From Acidobacteriota bacterium (lineage in GTDB: Bacteria; Acidobacteriota; Vicinamibacteria; Fen-336), in NCBI GenBank assembly GCA_003223555.1, contig QHVM01000085.1, positions 268,754-327,569 on the forward strand: a stretch of DNA of 58,816 nucleotides. The letters are read 5' to 3'. This document shows, piece by piece, positions 56,417-58,816 of the stretch (positions are counted from its first letter, which is position 1; the number at the start of each line of letters is the position of its first letter). The position numbers and the translations under genes are program-made. The notes under the pieces were generated by a model. It ran no database searches and had not been told where the DNA came from. It was given only the letters and a program-made list of their open reading frames with translations.

Positions 56417-58348
56417 TCATCGCCGCGGAAACCCTTCCACCCCGAACTCGGCCAGGATGGCCGCCGCCAGGTCCTGGAGCCGCGCCGCGGGCTTGCGCAG
56501 CGGCCGGCTCGTGACGAGGATGCCGGGCACGGTGTCCGGGTCCATGCAGTGGTCCCCGCTCCATTCCTCGGTGTTGTCGGTGACGACCTCCGGCATCAGC
56601 TTGCCCAGGGCGGACTCGTTCGACCCGCGGGTGCCCTTGGCATAGCCGACGACCAGGTCGGGGCCGATGTCGAGATGGCCCCGGTCGCGGTACTCCTCCC
56701 GCCGGAGGACCTTCGTCACCGCCCGCCGGCCGGTCTTGGGATCGACCGCCTGCAGCAGCTTCTCGCCGATCTCCGTGGCCAGCGCCTCCCGCTGACCGGG
56801 ATCGACGGTGCCGTCCCTCTCGCGTCCGGCCACGTTGATGTAGAGGCCGTTGAGGCCCACGGCGTACGCGCGGGTCCTCGACCAGTCCACGTTGGTGAAC
56901 AGCCCCGTGTCGTCCTTGAGGGTCGGATCGAGGGCGGCCAGGTAGCCTTCCTTCTCCAGCCAGGTGTTGAGGTGGAACGCGCGCCGCCAGCTCGTGAAGC
57001 CGTGATCGGACATCACGACGAGCAGGGCGCCGGCGTCCACCCGGGGCAGGGTCTCCCCGACGACGCGGTCGAACCGCTCGTAGACCTTCTTCACCGCGTC
57101 GGCGAAAGGCGCGTCGGTGGGCTTGTACGCGGGGTGCGCGGAGTCCATCGCCCGCCACATCATGTGGGAGACCAGGTCCCCGTTGCCGAAGTAGTAGAAG
57201 AGCAGGCCGTCGCGGAAGCGGTCGAGGACGTACGGGTATTGCCGCAGGACCTCCCCTCCGGCCATCTGCGCCTGCGTGTCGAAGTCCTCCTCCGAGAACA
57301 CGTGGCCGTTGAACGCCTTCGTGTCCTCGGGCATCCCCTGCGTGTAGAAGAGACCGGTGGAGGAGGCCAGCTCCCCGGCGAACGAGCCCGGGGTCGAGAT
57401 CGGCATCGCGGGATGGCGAGGGTCGAGGTTCAGCGGTGTCACGTACAGGCCGAAGTCGGGCCGCACCGCCTTCAGGTAGAAGCGGGCGATGACGTTCACC
57501 TTCTGGGTGGGGACGAGGGCCAGGGTGACCGGCACCCAGTCGCTCCACTCGCCGACCTTCAGCACCCGCTCCTCGTCGCCGACCACGATCTTGGCCACGG
57601 GCAGGTCGGGATCGACGTAGACGGTGAAGGGGGCCGAGATCTGCGGGGCGTCCGCCAGGAAGGGGTTGGGGGGGCCGTAGAGCAGGCCGTGCGCCACGCC
57701 GTCGTTGAAGCCGACGTTGTAGACCTTTCCGCCCGCGACGTCCTTCCCGGCCCACGTGAACGGGTCCGTCGTGTAGTACGAGAAGGTCCCGTAGGTCCCG
57801 AGGATGTCGGGCGTCCCCATGCCGGACAGCTCGCGGCGGGCGCTGCCCGAGGGAGGGAAGTTCGCCGGCATGCGCATGATCGTCGTGTGGATGCCGCGCT
57901 TCTCCAGCGGCTCCCAGAACGGCTGTCCGTACCGGAGCAGCTCGACCTTGTCCGGCGCGAGGGGGACCTGGTACTTGCCCAGCTTCAGCTTCTTCTCCGA
58001 GGGCTCGGCGCGGCTGGTGGAGAGGAAAGGGACCATCGTCTTCGGGTCGCGGTGGATGAAGTCGAAGATGCCGTGGCCGCCGGCGTCCATGCCGGTGATG
58101 AAGTTGGACCAGGCCACCGGGCTCTGGGGCGGCATCGACGTGCCGAGGGGCTGGAACGCGCCCTGGGCGGCGAGGCGCGAGAGGTTGGGCAGGCGTCCCT
58201 CGGCCATCATCCGCTTCGTCAGCTCGTAGTCCATGCCGTCGAAGCCCAGGATGATGACGCTCGTCCGGTTGTCCCCGCCGTCGCCTGGTCGTCCGCACTC
58301 GACGGCGGCGAGGGCGGCGAGGCCGAGAAACTGCCGCCGGCTAGGCAT
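56417..58348 (-). CDS. Exported alkaline-phosphatase-superfamily phosphodiesterase/phosphatase
   Basis: 643 aa. Tat-type signal SRRQFLGLAALAAVECG. The type I phosphodiesterase/nucleotide pyrophosphatase fold starts VIILGFDGMDYELTK with the first metal Asp. The nucleophile region is PPQSPVAWSNFITG. SDHGF gives later metal ligands, and WSGDHCMDPDTVPGILV the last His. The substrate is unknown. Its start overlaps the upstream phosphatase-like gene by eight bases, so the two are co-translated homologues. Downstream, 68 bases separate it from the ribbon-helix-helix-like gene. Confidence 0.88.
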   Translation of the reverse strand: MPSRRQFLGLAALAAVECGRPGDGGDNRTSVIILGFDGMDYELTKRMMAEGRLPNLSRLAAQGAFQPLGTSMPPQSPVAWSNFITGMDAGGHGIFDFIHRDPKTMVPFLSTSRAEPSEKKLKLGKYQVPLAPDKVELLRYGQPFWEPLEKRGIHTTIMRMPANFPPSGSARRELSGMGTPDILGTYGTFSYYTTDPFTWAGKDVAGGKVYNVGFNDGVAHGLLYGPPNPFLADAPQISAPFTVYVDPDLPVAKIVVGDEERVLKVGEWSDWVPVTLALVPTQKVNVIARFYLKAVRPDFGLYVTPLNLDPRHPAMPISTPGSFAGELASSTGLFYTQGMPEDTKAFNGHVFSEEDFDTQAQMAGGEVLRQYPYVLDRFRDGLLFYYFGNGDLVSHMMWRAMDSAHPAYKPTDAPFADAVKKVYERFDRVVGETLPRVDAGALLVVMSDHGFTSWRRAFHLNTWLEKEGYLAALDPTLKDDTGLFTNVDWSRTRAYAVGLNGLYINVAGRERDGTVDPGQREALATEIGEKLLQAVDPKTGRRAVTKVLRREEYRDRGHLDIGPDLVVGYAKGTRGSNESALGKLMPEVVTDNTEEWSGDHCMDPDTVPGILVTSRPLRKPAARLQDLAAAILAEFGVEGFPRR

Positions 58349-58816
58349 CCTTGAAGGCCTTCTCGTACAGCGGCTTTCCGTCCATGTGGGGAAGCGGATC
58401 GAGGCCGAAGAGGCGCAGCACCGTGGGCGCGATGTCCACCAGGGCGGGATCCTTGCGGTCGATCTTCCGGCTGGCGAAGAGCACGCCCGGGACGAGCCGG
58501 GGGTCGATGCAGTGGTCGCCGCTCCACGCCTTGACGTTGTCGTCGAAGACCGGTCCCGACACGACCCCCGTGGCCCCGTCCCACGACGTGCGGTAGCCGT
58601 CGTTGAAGCCGATGATGAGGTCGGGTGCGTTCTGGAGATACGGGCCGCGGTAGAGCCTGGCCGTGTCGAACGCCTCGTTGATCGCCACCGCGCCGGCCGC
58701 TTCGTCCCGGAGACCCGCCAGGGCGGCCATGATCTCGGCCTTGAGCCGGGCCGCCGCCTCGCCCGCCTTGACGATCCCCCGGGCTTCCCGCCCCTCCAGG
58801 TTCAAGAACATCCCGG
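58341..58816 (-). CDS. Alkaline-phosphatase-superfamily protein, C-terminal part (5' end outside window)
   Basis: At least 156 C-terminal residues; the frame is open to the window edge. It begins NLEGREARGIV, as seen late in type I phosphodiesterases, and has DLIIGFNDGYR, WSGDHCIDPRLVPGVLFASR with the metal His, and a PTVLRLFGLDPLPHMDGKPL end. It is homologous to the following gene and overlaps its start by eight bases, so the operon contains a tandem pair. Confidence 0.85.
   Translation of the reverse strand, partial: GMFLNLEGREARGIVKAGEAAARLKAEIMAALAGLRDEAAGAVAINEAFDTARLYRGPYLQNAPDLIIGFNDGYRTSWDGATGVVSGPVFDDNVKAWSGDHCIDPRLVPGVLFASRKIDRKDPALVDIAPTVLRLFGLDPLPHMDGKPLYEKAFKDA

Overview
The window is about 58.8 kb of very G+C-rich bacterial chromosome and most likely comes from an Acidobacteriota genome. 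The class cannot be fixed from sequence alone. The assignment rests on family content: a VWFA-related exported protein of the acidobacterial type behind a winged-helix/FHA regulator, two Oar-like TonB-dependent receptors with an N-terminal carboxypeptidase-regulatory domain, a Ser/Thr kinase fused to a TolB-like propeller, a tricorn-type protease, and many Tat- or Sec-exported enzymes. There are no rRNA or tRNA genes, no CRISPR array, no transposase and no phage module. Every gap between genes is under 300 bases.

Layout. 1-7063: the end of a glutamate racemase, a cereblon-like CULT-domain protein, a four-module pullulanase, a cupin, an SGNH esterase and an O6-alkylguanine repair protein. 7130-12802: the regulator/VWFA pair (minus), then twin small lipoproteins, an exported receiver-like protein and an outer-membrane barrel (plus). 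12809-21628: kinase-propeller (minus), tricorn-like protease and a DUF4388 protein (plus). 21666-26263: amine oxidase, UdgX-type uracil-DNA glycosylase, a PilZ/M43 protease/small protein operon and an NTF2-like protein. 26364-41712: receptor 1, a G2-like exported protein, an exported helical-toroid protein, a frameshifted BNR-repeat protein, three Tat-exported catabolic enzymes (amidase, sugar isomerase/epimerase, Gfo/Idh oxidoreductase), a second NTF2-like protein, a PD40 protein and a GYF-like membrane protein. 41744-53846: a structured repeat, cspA with its terminator, then glutamine-synthetase-like enzyme, iron alcohol dehydrogenase and aldehyde dehydrogenase in series, receptor 2 (frameshifted), a YncE/phosphoesterase and an amino-acid/amine permease. 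53874-58816: the second GYF-like membrane protein and a tight minus-strand operon of two alkaline-phosphatase-like proteins, a ribbon-helix-helix-like small protein and a three-TM protein shaped like Oxa1/EMC3.

How the genes may work together. The synthetase-dehydrogenase-dehydrogenase series plus the permease looks like a gamma-glutamylation route for catabolism of an amine or amino alcohol. The GYF-like paralogues at 39457 and 53874 each have a CRP-type palindrome (TGTGA-N6-TCACA class) at nearly the same distance upstream, which suggests a shared activator and marks a new two-member regulon. Two frameshifts (near 34453 and 48968) split otherwise intact exported proteins and may be assembly errors.
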